DNA of 34,940 bases from Chitinophagaceae bacterium (GTDB lineage: Bacteria > Bacteroidota > Bacteroidia > Chitinophagales > Chitinophagaceae): contig JACMLY010000013.1 of assembly GCA_014379345.1 (NCBI GenBank), forward strand, positions 1 to 34,940, given 5' to 3'. Positions 1-7,618 of this stretch are shown here, piece by piece. A program made the translations under genes and the position numbers. The stretch's first letter is position 1, and each line of letters begins with the position of its first letter. Under the pieces are notes generated by a model, which worked only from the letters and a program-made list of their open reading frames with translations, did no database searches and was not told the origin of the DNA.

Positions 1-122
1 AGAACTTTTAATTCGTTATTGTCGAAACCAAAAATCACGCAATCAACTGAAATTGCCATTTGAAAATAATTGCTATTTTCTGAAACAAGTTGTTGAATCG
101 TTTTCTTTGTTGCTGTTCCCAT
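1..122 (-). CDS. Nudix-family protein, N-terminal fragment
   Basis: An open frame starts at ATG 122-120 and runs off the left edge after 40 codons. The visible protein begins MGTATKKTIQQLVSENSNYF and continues with an ISVDCVIFGFDNNELKV stretch. This resembles the first beta strand of Nudix proteins of the NrtR/AraR-like group of Bacteroidota, in which a Nudix domain is followed by a winged helix and acts as a sugar or NAD regulator, although plain hydrolases start in the same way. The Nudix box itself (GX5EX7REUXEEXGU) lies outside the window, so activity cannot be judged. It is divergent from ligA, with 184 bases between the two starts. I am fairly sure of the family and unsure of the function. 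Confidence 0.7.
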   Translation of the reverse strand, partial: MGTATKKTIQQLVSENSNYFQMAISVDCVIFGFDNNELKV

Positions 123-306
123 AGTATCACTAAACTAATTCAATTTAATAAATTATCCATCCTATGCCTACCTGTACAATCATGGTAACTAAAAAGTAAT
201 AATAAACATTTGCGGTAAAAACTTATAAGAGAAAATTACCTAACTATGAATGTTTTTTAGCGTAAAATGCCAGTTCCGTTTAAATTTACCCCAATAAATC
301 ATTCGC
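123..306. other. Divergent intergenic region, Nudix gene / ligA
   Basis: This AT-rich gap of 184 bases lies between two divergent starts and must hold promoters for both. No exact TAnnTTTG box was found on either strand, and I see no hairpin or repeat in it. Confidence 0.5.
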
Positions 307-2406
307 ATGTATTCGCCTAAAGAAACGATCGAATTGCAGAAGGCCTCAGAAAAATTGCTTAAACATCCTTCAAATTTTGATTTTACCGCCAAAAACCTCG
401 ATTCGTTAAAGGCTGTTTTGCGCTTTCATGAATACCGTTACTATGTACAAAATGATCCGATGGTTTCTGATTTTGAATACGACCAACTATATAAGGCACT
501 TGAAAAGATTGAAAAAGAGAATCCAGAACTGGTTACTGCAAATTCGCCGACACAACGGGTTGCAACCGTATTAACAAAAACTTTCAACACCGTACAGCAC
601 CTTGTTCCTATGTTGTCGTTAGAAAATTCATACAACGCAGAGGATCTTCTGGATTGGGATCGTAAAGCAAAAGACCTTTCAAAACTTTCGGAGGTAGAAT
701 ACTGTGTTGAGCCAAAATTTGATGGCGCAAGCATATCATTGATCTATGAAAACGACGCGCTTGTTCGCGCCGCGACGCGCGGAAATGGGATAGAGGGCGA
801 CGAGATCACCACCAATATCAGGCAGATCAGATCAGTTCCGTTGTCAGCTAACTTTTCAAAATACAATATTCATCAGATTGAAATCCGCGGCGAGGTATTG
901 CTGACCAAAGCCAATTTCAAAAAATACAACGATGCTTTGGCCGAACAGAATATCCCTCCTTTGGCAAATCCCAGAAATGCGGCGGCCGGTTCGCTGCGTA
1001 TAAAAGATCCGGCGGAAGTGAGGCGGAGAAACCTGGAGGCCTTTTTATATCATGTGAGTTATTTTACTTTGATCGATGATGAAGAGATACCCGAAGAACT
1101 GCAGTCTCATGCCGGAGCCCTGCAATTATTATGGAGCCTTGGTTTTCGGAGTCCGGAAAAGGAAAAAATGGTTGTTAAAGGTATAGAAGCAGTGATCACG
1201 TACTGTCAGCAGTTTGAAGAGGGCAGGGACCAGCTACCCTATGAAATTGATGGCATGGTTATCAAGGTGAACAATGTTGAGCTGCAGGATCGAATGGGAA
1301 TGACCACTCATCATCCAAGATGGGCAATCGCTTATAAATTCAAGGCAAGACAGGCAACCAGTAAATTAAAAAGCGTGGAATTCCAGGTTGGAAGAACAGG
1401 TTCTATCACGCCCGTGGCAAAAATTGATCCGGTGCCCATTGGCGGCGTAACAGTGGGGTCGATCTCGCTTTTTAACGAAGATGTAATCCGCGAGAAAGAC
1501 CTGATGATCGGTGATACGGTGTTGGTTGAAAGGGCTGGCGATGTTATCCCTTATATAGTTAAATCTCTGGCTGACGCAAGAACCGGCAATGAAAAGAAAA
1601 TTCTTTTTCCAAGCAATTGTCCGGTGTGTAAAGATGTATTGGTAAAAGTAGAGGAAGAAGCAGCCTGGCGTTGTAATAATATTAATTGTGAAGCCCAGGT
1701 TGTAGAGCGAATGATCCATTTTACGAGTAAGGATGCCATGGATATCCGTGGATTCGGAGATGCCAACATCAAAAAGTTCTTCGAACTAAAATTTCTGCAT
1801 GATATACCCGGTATCTATACCCTACCTTTTGAAAAAATACAACAACGGGAAGGATTTGGCGAAAAAAGCATTACCAACTTACAAACAGCGATAGAGAACT
1901 CTAAAACGCAGCCGATCCATCGCCTGATTTTTGCCCTAGGGATACGATTTGTCGGCGAAACAACCGCAAAAACCCTGGCACAAACGGTTAAACACATTCT
2001 TGAGTTTGAAAAATTTTCAGTTGAAGAACTTCAGGTTCTGGAGGATATCGGTCCCAAAGTCGCTAACAGCATTTACCAGTTTTTTCACAACGACGATAAC
2101 ATCCTGATGCTGCAAAAATTAGAATCGCTGGGCGTGCAACTCGCGAATAAAAAAAGAGCGTCCTTATCCGGAAGCATACTGGATGGACAAACGTTTTTGT
2201 TTACCGGAAGCCTGCCCACTTTAAAACGGAGTGATGCGGAGGAAATGGTTGAACAAAACGGAGGTAAGTTACTCGGCAGCGTTAGTAGTAAGTTAAATTA
2301 CCTGGTAGTAGGCGAAGACGCCGGTTCCAAACTGGAAAAGGCAAAAAAAATATCGTCTGTAAAGATAATCAGCGAAGCAGATTTTTTGCACTTACTAAGA
2401 AAGTGA
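307..2406 (+). CDS. ligA: NAD-dependent DNA ligase LigA
   Basis: LigA seals nicks in duplex DNA during replication and repair, using NAD+ to adenylate itself. The 699 residues are close to the usual length. In order the protein shows: an N-terminal Ia domain that binds the NMN half of NAD (HEYRYYVQNDPMVSDFEYDQ, about 41-60); the adenylation domain with the KFDG motif at 137-140, Lys137 being the AMP acceptor; an OB fold; a four-cysteine zinc finger (CPVC then CNNINC, about 440-465); helix-hairpin-helix repeats; and a C-terminal BRCT domain (FLFTGSLPTLKRSDAEEMVEQNGGK region). All catalytic parts appear intact. The ATG at 307 gives a normal N-terminus. The next gene follows 67 bases later with no clear terminator between. 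Confidence 0.98.
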   Translation: MYSPKETIELQKASEKLLKHPSNFDFTAKNLDSLKAVLRFHEYRYYVQNDPMVSDFEYDQLYKALEKIEKENPELVTANSPTQRVATVLTKTFNTVQHLVPMLSLENSYNAEDLLDWDRKAKDLSKLSEVEYCVEPKFDGASISLIYENDALVRAATRGNGIEGDEITTNIRQIRSVPLSANFSKYNIHQIEIRGEVLLTKANFKKYNDALAEQNIPPLANPRNAAAGSLRIKDPAEVRRRNLEAFLYHVSYFTLIDDEEIPEELQSHAGALQLLWSLGFRSPEKEKMVVKGIEAVITYCQQFEEGRDQLPYEIDGMVIKVNNVELQDRMGMTTHHPRWAIAYKFKARQATSKLKSVEFQVGRTGSITPVAKIDPVPIGGVTVGSISLFNEDVIREKDLMIGDTVLVERAGDVIPYIVKSLADARTGNEKKILFPSNCPVCKDVLVKVEEEAAWRCNNINCEAQVVERMIHFTSKDAMDIRGFGDANIKKFFELKFLHDIPGIYTLPFEKIQQREGFGEKSITNLQTAIENSKTQPIHRLIFALGIRFVGETTAKTLAQTVKHILEFEKFSVEELQVLEDIGPKVANSIYQFFHNDDNILMLQKLESLGVQLANKKRASLSGSILDGQTFLFTGSLPTLKRSDAEEMVEQNGGKLLGSVSSKLNYLVVGEDAGSKLEKAKKISSVKIISEADFLHLLRK

Positions 2407-2473
2407 TTCAGGTCATATATTTTAGTAACTAGCACTTTGGTTTTTTTGTAACTTTAAATAAAGGAAAAATGCG

Positions 2474-3040
2474 ATGGTAAAAAAACTCCCGGGGGAGGTC
2501 TGGAAGCCTTTACAGTTTCCAGGCTGGAAACACCTCCGCAAACAGTATGCTTTATCTTCACTCGGCCGCATCGCCAGCTATACAAAAGATGTGGTTGCTG
2601 ATGGAAAGCTTTTGCAAGGTTCACTCACAACTGGCTACAAGACACTTAATCTTCATCGGCCAGGTAACAACGGTACACTGTACATTCACAGGGAAATTGC
2701 AAGGTTATTTCTGAAGAAGTCTTCGCCAAAAAACAAGTATGTGATCCATCTGAATCACAATAAACTTGATAATGCAGTGAAGAACCTTAAATGGGCTTCT
2801 TTGGAAGAAATGATCGAGCATCAACAGCACAGCCCTGCGAAGATTGCGTACAAAAAAGTGCAGGCAAACCGCACCGTTGGTTTAAAACTGAATGCTACCA
2901 AGGTTAAAAGCATCAAAAAGGTGCTTAACGACAAGAACCGGAAAATCACCATTAAAAAACTTGCGGAAAAATATGGCGTTAGCGAAATGACCATGTACCG
3001 CATCAAAAGTGGTGAAAACTGGGGTAGAATCAGGCAGTAG
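2474..3040 (+). CDS. NUMOD4/HNH-type DNA-binding protein
   Basis: This 188-residue protein has the layout of free-standing homing-type endonucleases. An N-terminal NUMOD4-like motif (EVWKPLQFPGW then YALSSLGRIASY, about 8-37) is followed by a degenerate HNH region with YIHREIARLF (70-79) and HLNHNKLDNAVKNLKW (92-107). The last 45 residues look like a helix-turn-helix (KKLAEKYGVSEMTMYRIKSG, 161-180). His72, His95 and Asn100 match conserved HNH positions, so nuclease activity is possible but not certain. The protein is rich in Lys. No intron or intein boundary is visible around it and ligA is intact, so it is not obviously a homing element sitting in a host gene. The substrate is unknown. Confidence 0.75.
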   Translation: MVKKLPGEVWKPLQFPGWKHLRKQYALSSLGRIASYTKDVVADGKLLQGSLTTGYKTLNLHRPGNNGTLYIHREIARLFLKKSSPKNKYVIHLNHNKLDNAVKNLKWASLEEMIEHQQHSPAKIAYKKVQANRTVGLKLNATKVKSIKKVLNDKNRKITIKKLAEKYGVSEMTMYRIKSGENWGRIRQ

Positions 3041-3058
3041 CTATTTTTAAAAGACTGG

Positions 3059-3108
3059 TTAAGGCTCATAAAATAAAGCGACTGTTTTATGGGCCTTAAC
3101 AATTTTTG
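3059..3108 (+). terminator. Terminator after the HNH-type gene
   Basis: A 15-bp stem (TTAAGGCTCATAAAA at 3059-3073 against TTTTATGGGCCTTAA at 3085-3099, with one G-U pair) is followed by a run of T at 3103-3107. It lies 18 bases after the stop codon and should end the ligA/HNH transcript. Confidence 0.7.
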
Positions 3109-3179
3109 TGGTAATTGTGGCAATACATTCAGAAAGTTATTTCTGAACACATAACTTTATTGCCCATTATTTACCTTTT

Positions 3180-3845
3180 ATGCTGCAACCATCGACCCTT
3201 AAGTTTCTAAAAGATTTATCAAAGAACAATGACAGATCCTGGTTTGAGTCTCATCGTAAACAGTACGAAGGAGCGAAGCAGGACTTTGAAGATTTTATCA
3301 GTGCCGTTCTTGCCAGACATAGCAAAAAGGATGAGGATTTAAAAGAACTGGAGGCAAAGAAATGTACATTCCGGATCAATAGGGATATACGCTTTTCAAA
3401 AGATAAATCTCCCTACAAGTCAAATCTTGGGGCGAGCATGAACCGGGGTGGCAAAAAATCAATTTTTGCGGGATATTATTTTCATTGTGAGCCGGGGAAA
3501 AGTTTCGTAGGAGGCGGATTGTGGATGCCTGCGGCTCCTGAAATGAAAAAAATAAGGCAGGAAATTGACTATTGCTATGATGAGTTCAGGCAGATCGTTG
3601 GTTCTAAAAAATTTATAGCCGTTTACAAAGAATTGTATAGCGGTGAAGATGTTAAGTTAACGAAAGTGCCGCATGGATTTGAAAAAGACAACCCTGCGGC
3701 GGAATATCTTAAATTGAAAAGCTGGTTAGCGATGCGGGAAATAACAGATGCCGAACTTGGCTCCAAAGACTTAGTCAAAAAAACGTCAGAAGCATTTGAA
3801 ACCTTGCAGCCAATGCTTAATTTTTTGAACAGGGGGTTACAATAA
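3180..3845 (+). CDS. DUF2461 family protein
   Basis: The 221-residue protein matches the DUF2461 (TIGR02453) family along its whole length. The start LKFLKDLSKNNDRSWFESHR, the block RINRDIRFSKDKSPYKSNLG at about 64-83 and the YYFHCEPGKSFVGGGLWMP strand at about 98-117 are family signatures. It is a soluble protein of unknown biochemical function, common as a single gene in Bacteroidota and Actinobacteria. No signal peptide or membrane segment is present. The ATG at 3180 gives the usual N-terminus. It faces asd tail to tail, with a long hairpin between them. I am confident of the family and cannot give a function. Confidence 0.9.
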   Translation: MLQPSTLKFLKDLSKNNDRSWFESHRKQYEGAKQDFEDFISAVLARHSKKDEDLKELEAKKCTFRINRDIRFSKDKSPYKSNLGASMNRGGKKSIFAGYYFHCEPGKSFVGGGLWMPAAPEMKKIRQEIDYCYDEFRQIVGSKKFIAVYKELYSGEDVKLTKVPHGFEKDNPAAEYLKLKSWLAMREITDAELGSKDLVKKTSEAFETLQPMLNFLNRGLQ

Positions 3846-3877
3846 GATTATTGTTAAGCCCATTTATTAATATTAAT

Positions 3878-3961
3878 CTATGTTCCTACTATGTTTCTAC
3901 TGTGCCTATGTGGTAATTTTCTTACCACATAGGCACAGTAGAAACATAGAAATACACATAG
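3878..3961. repeat. Long perfect hairpin, element 1
   Basis: Two 28-bp arms (3889-3916 and 3922-3949) are perfectly complementary around a 5-nt loop. A second 6-bp pair, CTATGT at 3878-3883 with ACATAG at 3956-3961, lies outside. The arm tips read TGTGGTAA/TTACCACA. It sits between the convergent DUF2461 gene and asd. A near copy lies at 12133-12217. There is no T run after the stem on either strand, so it is not a standard intrinsic terminator, although it could still stop or protect transcripts. Confidence 0.85.
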
Positions 3962-3984
3962 CAAGAATAACTATTAAATCCTTA

Positions 3985-4995
3985 TTAATTCAGTAATTGG
4001 TGCTTCAAGCAGTACTCTGCAATCTGAACAGCATTGGTAGCCGCCCCCTTGCGAAGATTGTCGCTTACGATCCACATATTTAAGGTGTTGGATTGTGTTT
4101 CATCCCTTCGCAATCTCCCGACGAACACCTCATCCTTTTCATGTGCATCCATCGGCATTGGATATTGCTGGTTCGCCGGATCATCAACCACTATTATGCC
4201 AGGCGACGACTCCAATAATTGCCTTAGCTCCTTTAAATCAAAATCTTTTTCAAATTCTACATTCACACTTTCGCTATGACCACCCATCACCGGTATACGA
4301 ACGGTTGTAGACGTTACACGAATAGTATCGTCACGCATGATCTTTTTGGTTTCATTCACCATTTTCATCTCTTCTTTGGTATAACCATTGTCGAGAAAAA
4401 CATCGATCTGCGGTATCACATTCAGGTCTATCTGGTATTTGTAAGCCATTGGGTATTCTCCGTTTGATCCTTTCACCGATTTTTCTCTTTCTCCTTTCAA
4501 TTGATCAACTGCTTTTACACCGGTACCGGTAACGCTTTGATAGGTTGAAACCACTATGCGCCTGATCCCATATTTTTTATGTAATGGATTCAATGCAACG
4601 ACCATCTGGATCGTAGAACAATTCGGATTGGCTATGATCTTATCGGCTTTGGTTAACGAATCGGCATTGATCTCGGGAACTATTAATTTTTTTGTTGGAT
4701 CCATTCTCCAGGCTGAAGAATTGTCGATCACAGTGATACCGGCTTCAGCAAATTTGGGCGCCCATTCCAGAGAGGTACTGCCTCCTGCTGAAAAAATGGC
4801 TACGTTGGGTTTTGCAGCAATTGCATCAGTCATGCTTACCACGGCATACTTCTTTCCCTTAAACTCAACTTCTTTTCCAACCGATCTCTCAGAAGCAACG
4901 GGAATCAGTTCCGTTACGGGGAAATTTCTTTCAGCGAGTACCTGTAACATTTTAGTGCCTACTAACCCGGTGGCGCCTACTACTGCAACTTTCAT
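3985..4995 (-). CDS. asd: Aspartate-semialdehyde dehydrogenase
   Basis: Asd reduces L-4-aspartyl phosphate to aspartate semialdehyde with NADPH. This is the branch point to lysine/diaminopimelate, threonine and methionine. The 336 residues are the normal length. The N-terminus carries the nucleotide-binding GATGLVG at 7-13. The active-site cysteine is Cys126 in ANPNCSTIQ, and a conserved GGHSESVNVEF block near 247 carries the catalytic histidine. The start ATG at 4995 has no alternative nearby. The gene is alone on its strand. About 90 bases upstream lies a terminator preceded by a Met/Lys/Thr-rich mini-ORF, which suggests control by attenuation (inference). No other aspartate-pathway gene is in the window. 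Confidence 0.97.
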   Translation of the reverse strand: MKVAVVGATGLVGTKMLQVLAERNFPVTELIPVASERSVGKEVEFKGKKYAVVSMTDAIAAKPNVAIFSAGGSTSLEWAPKFAEAGITVIDNSSAWRMDPTKKLIVPEINADSLTKADKIIANPNCSTIQMVVALNPLHKKYGIRRIVVSTYQSVTGTGVKAVDQLKGEREKSVKGSNGEYPMAYKYQIDLNVIPQIDVFLDNGYTKEEMKMVNETKKIMRDDTIRVTSTTVRIPVMGGHSESVNVEFEKDFDLKELRQLLESSPGIIVVDDPANQQYPMPMDAHEKDEVFVGRLRRDETQSNTLNMWIVSDNLRKGAATNAVQIAEYCLKHQLLN

Positions 4996-5086
4996 TTTGT
5001 TTTTTATTTAGTTAATAATCAAATACTTTCAGCCCCAATCCTAGCCAGACCTGGCCGACTTTATTCGGTCAACAGTTCCGACCAAC

Positions 5087-5110
5087 AAAAAAGCCTTCCA
5101 TCCGGAAGGC
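5087..5110 (-). terminator. Intrinsic terminator in the asd leader
   Basis: Read on the minus strand, GCCTTCC (5110-5104), loop GGAT and GGAAGGC (5099-5093) are followed directly by six T (5092-5087). It is a textbook intrinsic terminator, yet it lies upstream of asd (start 4995) in the same orientation and downstream of the promoter at 5210-5241, so it would stop transcription before asd. Its 5' arm can also pair with GGAAGGTT at 5151-5144 in the mini-ORF. Confidence 0.8.
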
Positions 5111-5141
5111 CCTGAATATTGTGTACATGCAAAACACATCA

Positions 5142-5201
5142 TCAACCTTCCCGTAATTCAGGACGTTTCTTTGTGCGTTTTGTATGTTTTTTTACCATCA
5201 T
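5142..5201 (-). CDS. Putative 19-residue leader peptide upstream of asd
   Basis: This short frame encodes MMVKKHTKRTKKRPELREG and ends at TGA 5144-5142. It lies 4-9 bases after the expected transcription start of a strong Bacteroidota-type promoter, so it would be nearly leaderless; a second ATG at 5198 could also be used. Nine of 19 residues are Met, Lys or Thr, the end products of the pathway that Asd feeds. The last codons (CGG GAA GGT) contain GGAAGG, which is complementary to the 5' arm of the terminator 30 bases downstream. This fits an attenuator leader peptide. The alternative is a tiny basic protein with its own terminator. There is no homology support here; the call rests on position and composition. 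Confidence 0.45.
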   Translation of the reverse strand: MMVKKHTKRTKKRPELREG

Positions 5202-5209
5202 TTCGTGTG

Positions 5210-5241
5210 CAAAAATAGAGGGCAATCTATTGCCAAGCAAA
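5210..5241 (-). promoter_or_regulatory. Promoter of the asd leader transcript
   Basis: On the minus strand TTTG (5241-5238) is separated by exactly 20 bases from TATTTTTG (5217-5210). This matches the Bacteroidota sigma factor consensus (TTTG at -33, TAnnTTTG at -7). The start of transcription would fall near 5206, just upstream of the mini-ORF ATG at 5201. Confidence 0.65.
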
Positions 5242-5270
5242 TATTTTTATCATAAAATATTTTTAACCAC

Positions 5271-6995
5271 ATGAAACGATGCACCCTAACTGTTTTTATG
5301 ATTGCCTTATTTGTCAATAACAATTCCATTTTCGCCCAGGTGGCAAGCCGCTTCGATGTACTGATCACAGAAATTTTTGCGGATGCGTCTCCTTCATTTG
5401 GCCTGCCTCCAAATGAGTTCGTTGAAATAAAAAATGTTTCCGCTTCATCGTATAACCTTAAAGACTGGAAACTGAGCGACGGCAGTTCAACGGCTACAAT
5501 TTCTATCAATTATGTCCTGCAACCCGATAGCCTGGTGATCATCTGCATGAATTCTGCCGTCTCAAATTTCAGCTCGTTTGGAAACGCAATAGGTGTAGCA
5601 AATTTCCCTTCTTTAGACAACGATGAAGATTTGATATTTCTTCTTTCTAAGGATGGAATCACCCTCCATGCCGTGAAGTACAATAAAAGCTGGTATCAAA
5701 ATGATCTGAAAGCAAACGGCGGATGGACACTAGAAATGTTCGACACAAAAAATCCCTGCGCCGGCATCAATAACTGGAAAGCAAGTATCGACCCAAAGGG
5801 CGGAACACCCGGAAAAAATAATTCTGTAAATGGAATTAATAAAGATGATATGCCTCCTTCCTTAGTACGGGCATTTGCTATTGATAGCGTCACCGTTATA
5901 GCAGTTTTTGACGAAACGGTAGATAGTCTTGCTGCTTCATTTGCTTCACGGTATCGGCTAGATAAAAATATTGACAAAGCTGTGCACGCAATTCCTGTGA
6001 GACCTCTTTTTACCGAAGTAGTATTAATATTTTCAAACCCTTTAGCCGTCAACACAATCTATACGCTTATTGTTAGCGAAATAACTGATTGTGCCGGAAA
6101 TGTCATTAACACGAATAATCAGTCAAACACCGGCCTCTCTTCAACTGCTGACACATTCGATGTTGTGATCAATGAAATCTTTTTCAATCCAAAAAGCGAT
6201 GGATTTGATTTTGTAGAATTATATAACAAAAGTAAAAAGATCGTTGACCTGCAGCATCTGTACATAGCCAATCGGAATTCTACAGGCGTTTTGGATAATA
6301 TAAAGCAGCTCTCTGTAATTCCATATCTATTTTTTCCGGGGGATTATATCGTAATTACAGAAAACACACGATGGCTTAGTCAAAACTATTCCGTTAAGAA
6401 TATTGACAACCTTTTGCAACTTCCAACTCTCCCCTCTTTTCCTGATGACAAGGGAACTATTATTGTTGCAAACCAGCAGGGAAAAATCATTGAAGAAATA
6501 CTGTATGATTCAAAATGGCATTTTGCTTTACTTAATAGCCACGAAGGCATTTCTCTGGAACGAATTGATTACAGTGCGCCAACACAAAATAAAAACAACT
6601 GGGGATCAGCCGCATCAACAGCAGGTTTTGCAACACCTGGTTATCAAAATTCACAATTTATGGCAGACCCACAGATGAATGGAATGATATTAGTCAATCC
6701 CACTATTTTTTCGCCCGATAATGATGGCTTCGATGATCGGGCTACCATTAGCTACCAGATAGCCACACCCGGGCATGTAGCAAACATGACCATTTTCGAC
6801 GCGAGCGGCCGCCTGGTAAGATATCTTGTAAAAAATGCGACACTCGGTTTGCAGGGTAATTTCAGGTGGGATGGATTGGATGACAAAATGCAGCAATTAC
6901 CTGTTGGAATATATATTGTGTTTACAGAAGTTTTTAATCTCCGGGGCAAAACAAAAAAGTTTAAAAATGTAGTGACGCTTGCGCGGAAATTTTAA
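5271..6995 (+). CDS. Secreted lamin-tail-domain protein
   Basis: This 574-residue protein starts with a signal peptide (MKRCTLTVFMIALF, then cleavage after IFAQ). It has two lamin-tail domains, at about 27-165 (VLITEIFADASP, NEFVEIKNVS, LKDWKLSD) and about 295-450 (VVINEIFFNPKSDGFDFVELYN). Between them is a bacterial Ig-like module (about 190-285, ending ITDCAGNVI). The C-terminal 100 residues (FSPDNDGFDDRATISYQI, GRLVRYLV, FRWDGLDD, PVGIYIV) form a FlgD/CHU_C-like Ig fold often found at the end of proteins exported by the type IX system, so type IX export is likely but inferred. The substrate is unknown; lamin-tail modules are often linked to cell-surface or extracellular binding. Confidence 0.85.
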   Translation: MKRCTLTVFMIALFVNNNSIFAQVASRFDVLITEIFADASPSFGLPPNEFVEIKNVSASSYNLKDWKLSDGSSTATISINYVLQPDSLVIICMNSAVSNFSSFGNAIGVANFPSLDNDEDLIFLLSKDGITLHAVKYNKSWYQNDLKANGGWTLEMFDTKNPCAGINNWKASIDPKGGTPGKNNSVNGINKDDMPPSLVRAFAIDSVTVIAVFDETVDSLAASFASRYRLDKNIDKAVHAIPVRPLFTEVVLIFSNPLAVNTIYTLIVSEITDCAGNVINTNNQSNTGLSSTADTFDVVINEIFFNPKSDGFDFVELYNKSKKIVDLQHLYIANRNSTGVLDNIKQLSVIPYLFFPGDYIVITENTRWLSQNYSVKNIDNLLQLPTLPSFPDDKGTIIVANQQGKIIEEILYDSKWHFALLNSHEGISLERIDYSAPTQNKNNWGSAASTAGFATPGYQNSQFMADPQMNGMILVNPTIFSPDNDGFDDRATISYQIATPGHVANMTIFDASGRLVRYLVKNATLGLQGNFRWDGLDDKMQQLPVGIYIVFTEVFNLRGKTKKFKNVVTLARKF

Positions 6996-7108
6996 GGTAA
7001 TATTACCACGGCTAAATAATTGACCTATGGTATAACCGAATGGCAAAGTTTACACTTTACATCACATTAACTATGGATGCGAACTACCACTAAAGAAACT
7101 AAAACAAG
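6996..7108. other. Gene-free stretch before the hicAB remnant
   Basis: This follows the lamin-tail gene. It contains a perfect 12-bp palindrome GGTAATATTACC (6997-7008) just after the stop codon, and otherwise no promoter box, repeat or reading frame that I can support. Confidence 0.4.
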
Positions 7109-7367
7109 ACGAGTAAATTTGAAAAGATCACTCAAAAAATTCTGTCGGGAAATTTTGACAAGAATATAGATTTTGAGGATTTAAGAAGATTTCTATTGAG
7201 ATTGCAGTTTCAGGAAAGAGTTAAAGGAAGTCATCATATTTATTCTAAAGAGTCTTTTAGAAATCATCAATCTTCAATCCATCGCCGGGAAAGCAAAAAC
7301 TTACGAGGTAAAACAAGTAAGAGAAATAATTATTAAATATAAATTAAGCTCTCCTGGTAATGAATAG
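7109..7367 (+). pseudogene. hicA: Decayed hicA mRNA interferase
   Basis: The conceptual protein reads SKFEKITQKILSGNFDKNID, then FEDLRRFLLRLQFQERVKGSHHIYSKE. After a frame change near 7257 it continues EIINLQSIAGKAKTYEVKQV, REIIIKYKL. This follows the HicA toxin fold with the catalytic GSHH histidine. Two lesions are visible. The expected ATG is ACG at 7109-7111, with a stop codon (TAA 7100-7102) just upstream in frame. The frame shifts by one base between the SKES codons and GAA 7260. In the first frame translation ends early. Its end overlaps the start of hicB by 8 bases, the usual toxin-first operon layout. No functional toxin can be made from this copy as read. Confidence 0.85.
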
Positions 7368-7568
7368 CAAATACGAAATAATTATTTATTGGAGTAAGGA
7401 CGATGGTACATAGCTGAAGTTCCGGAACTCGCCGGTTGTATGGCAGACGGTAAAACATACATAGAAGCCCTGCAAAATGTTGAAAGGATCATATATGATT
7501 GGATTGAGACAGCACAATCTTTAGGCCGGCCTATCCCGGAGTTTAAAGGGAAATTAATTTTTGTCTAA
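7360..7568 (+). pseudogene. hicB: Decayed hicB antitoxin
   Basis: ATG at 7360 starts MNSKYEIIIYWSKDDG, then a TAG stop at 7411-7413. One frame over, from TAC 7407, the protein continues YIAEVPELAGCMADGKTYIE, ALQNVERIIYDWIETAQSLG, RPIPEFKGKLIFV and ends at TAA 7566-7568. Together these make a complete HicB-type antitoxin of the partial RNase H fold. A single missing base inside the Gly codon at about 7405-7406 explains the break. The rest of the sequence is well conserved, so the damage looks recent. Sequencing error cannot be excluded for this one site, but hicA next to it has independent lesions. Confidence 0.85.
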
Positions 7569-7618
7569 TTTCTCTCATAAATAACAAATTCTGAGACATC
7601 CGAAAGCGAAAAAATCAT

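Noticed and set aside
2474..3040. HNH-type gene as part of an intron or intein in ligA
   Set aside because: LigA is uninterrupted and ends before this gene; no splice boundary is visible.
3878..3961. Hairpin as a CRISPR repeat or intrinsic terminator
   Set aside because: No repeat-spacer array and no Cas gene are present, and there is no T run after the stem on either strand.
4556..5011. Open frame of 151 residues on the plus strand inside asd
   Set aside because: It is the antisense shadow of a highly conserved gene.
5198..5509. Open frame of 103 residues on the minus strand
   Set aside because: It overlaps the coding start of the lamin-tail gene and runs through the asd-leader promoter; no family resemblance.
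6996..7568. Plain gene-free intergenic region
   Set aside because: Translation in shifted frames shows hicA and hicB remnants from 7109 onward, so only 6996-7108 is left unexplained.
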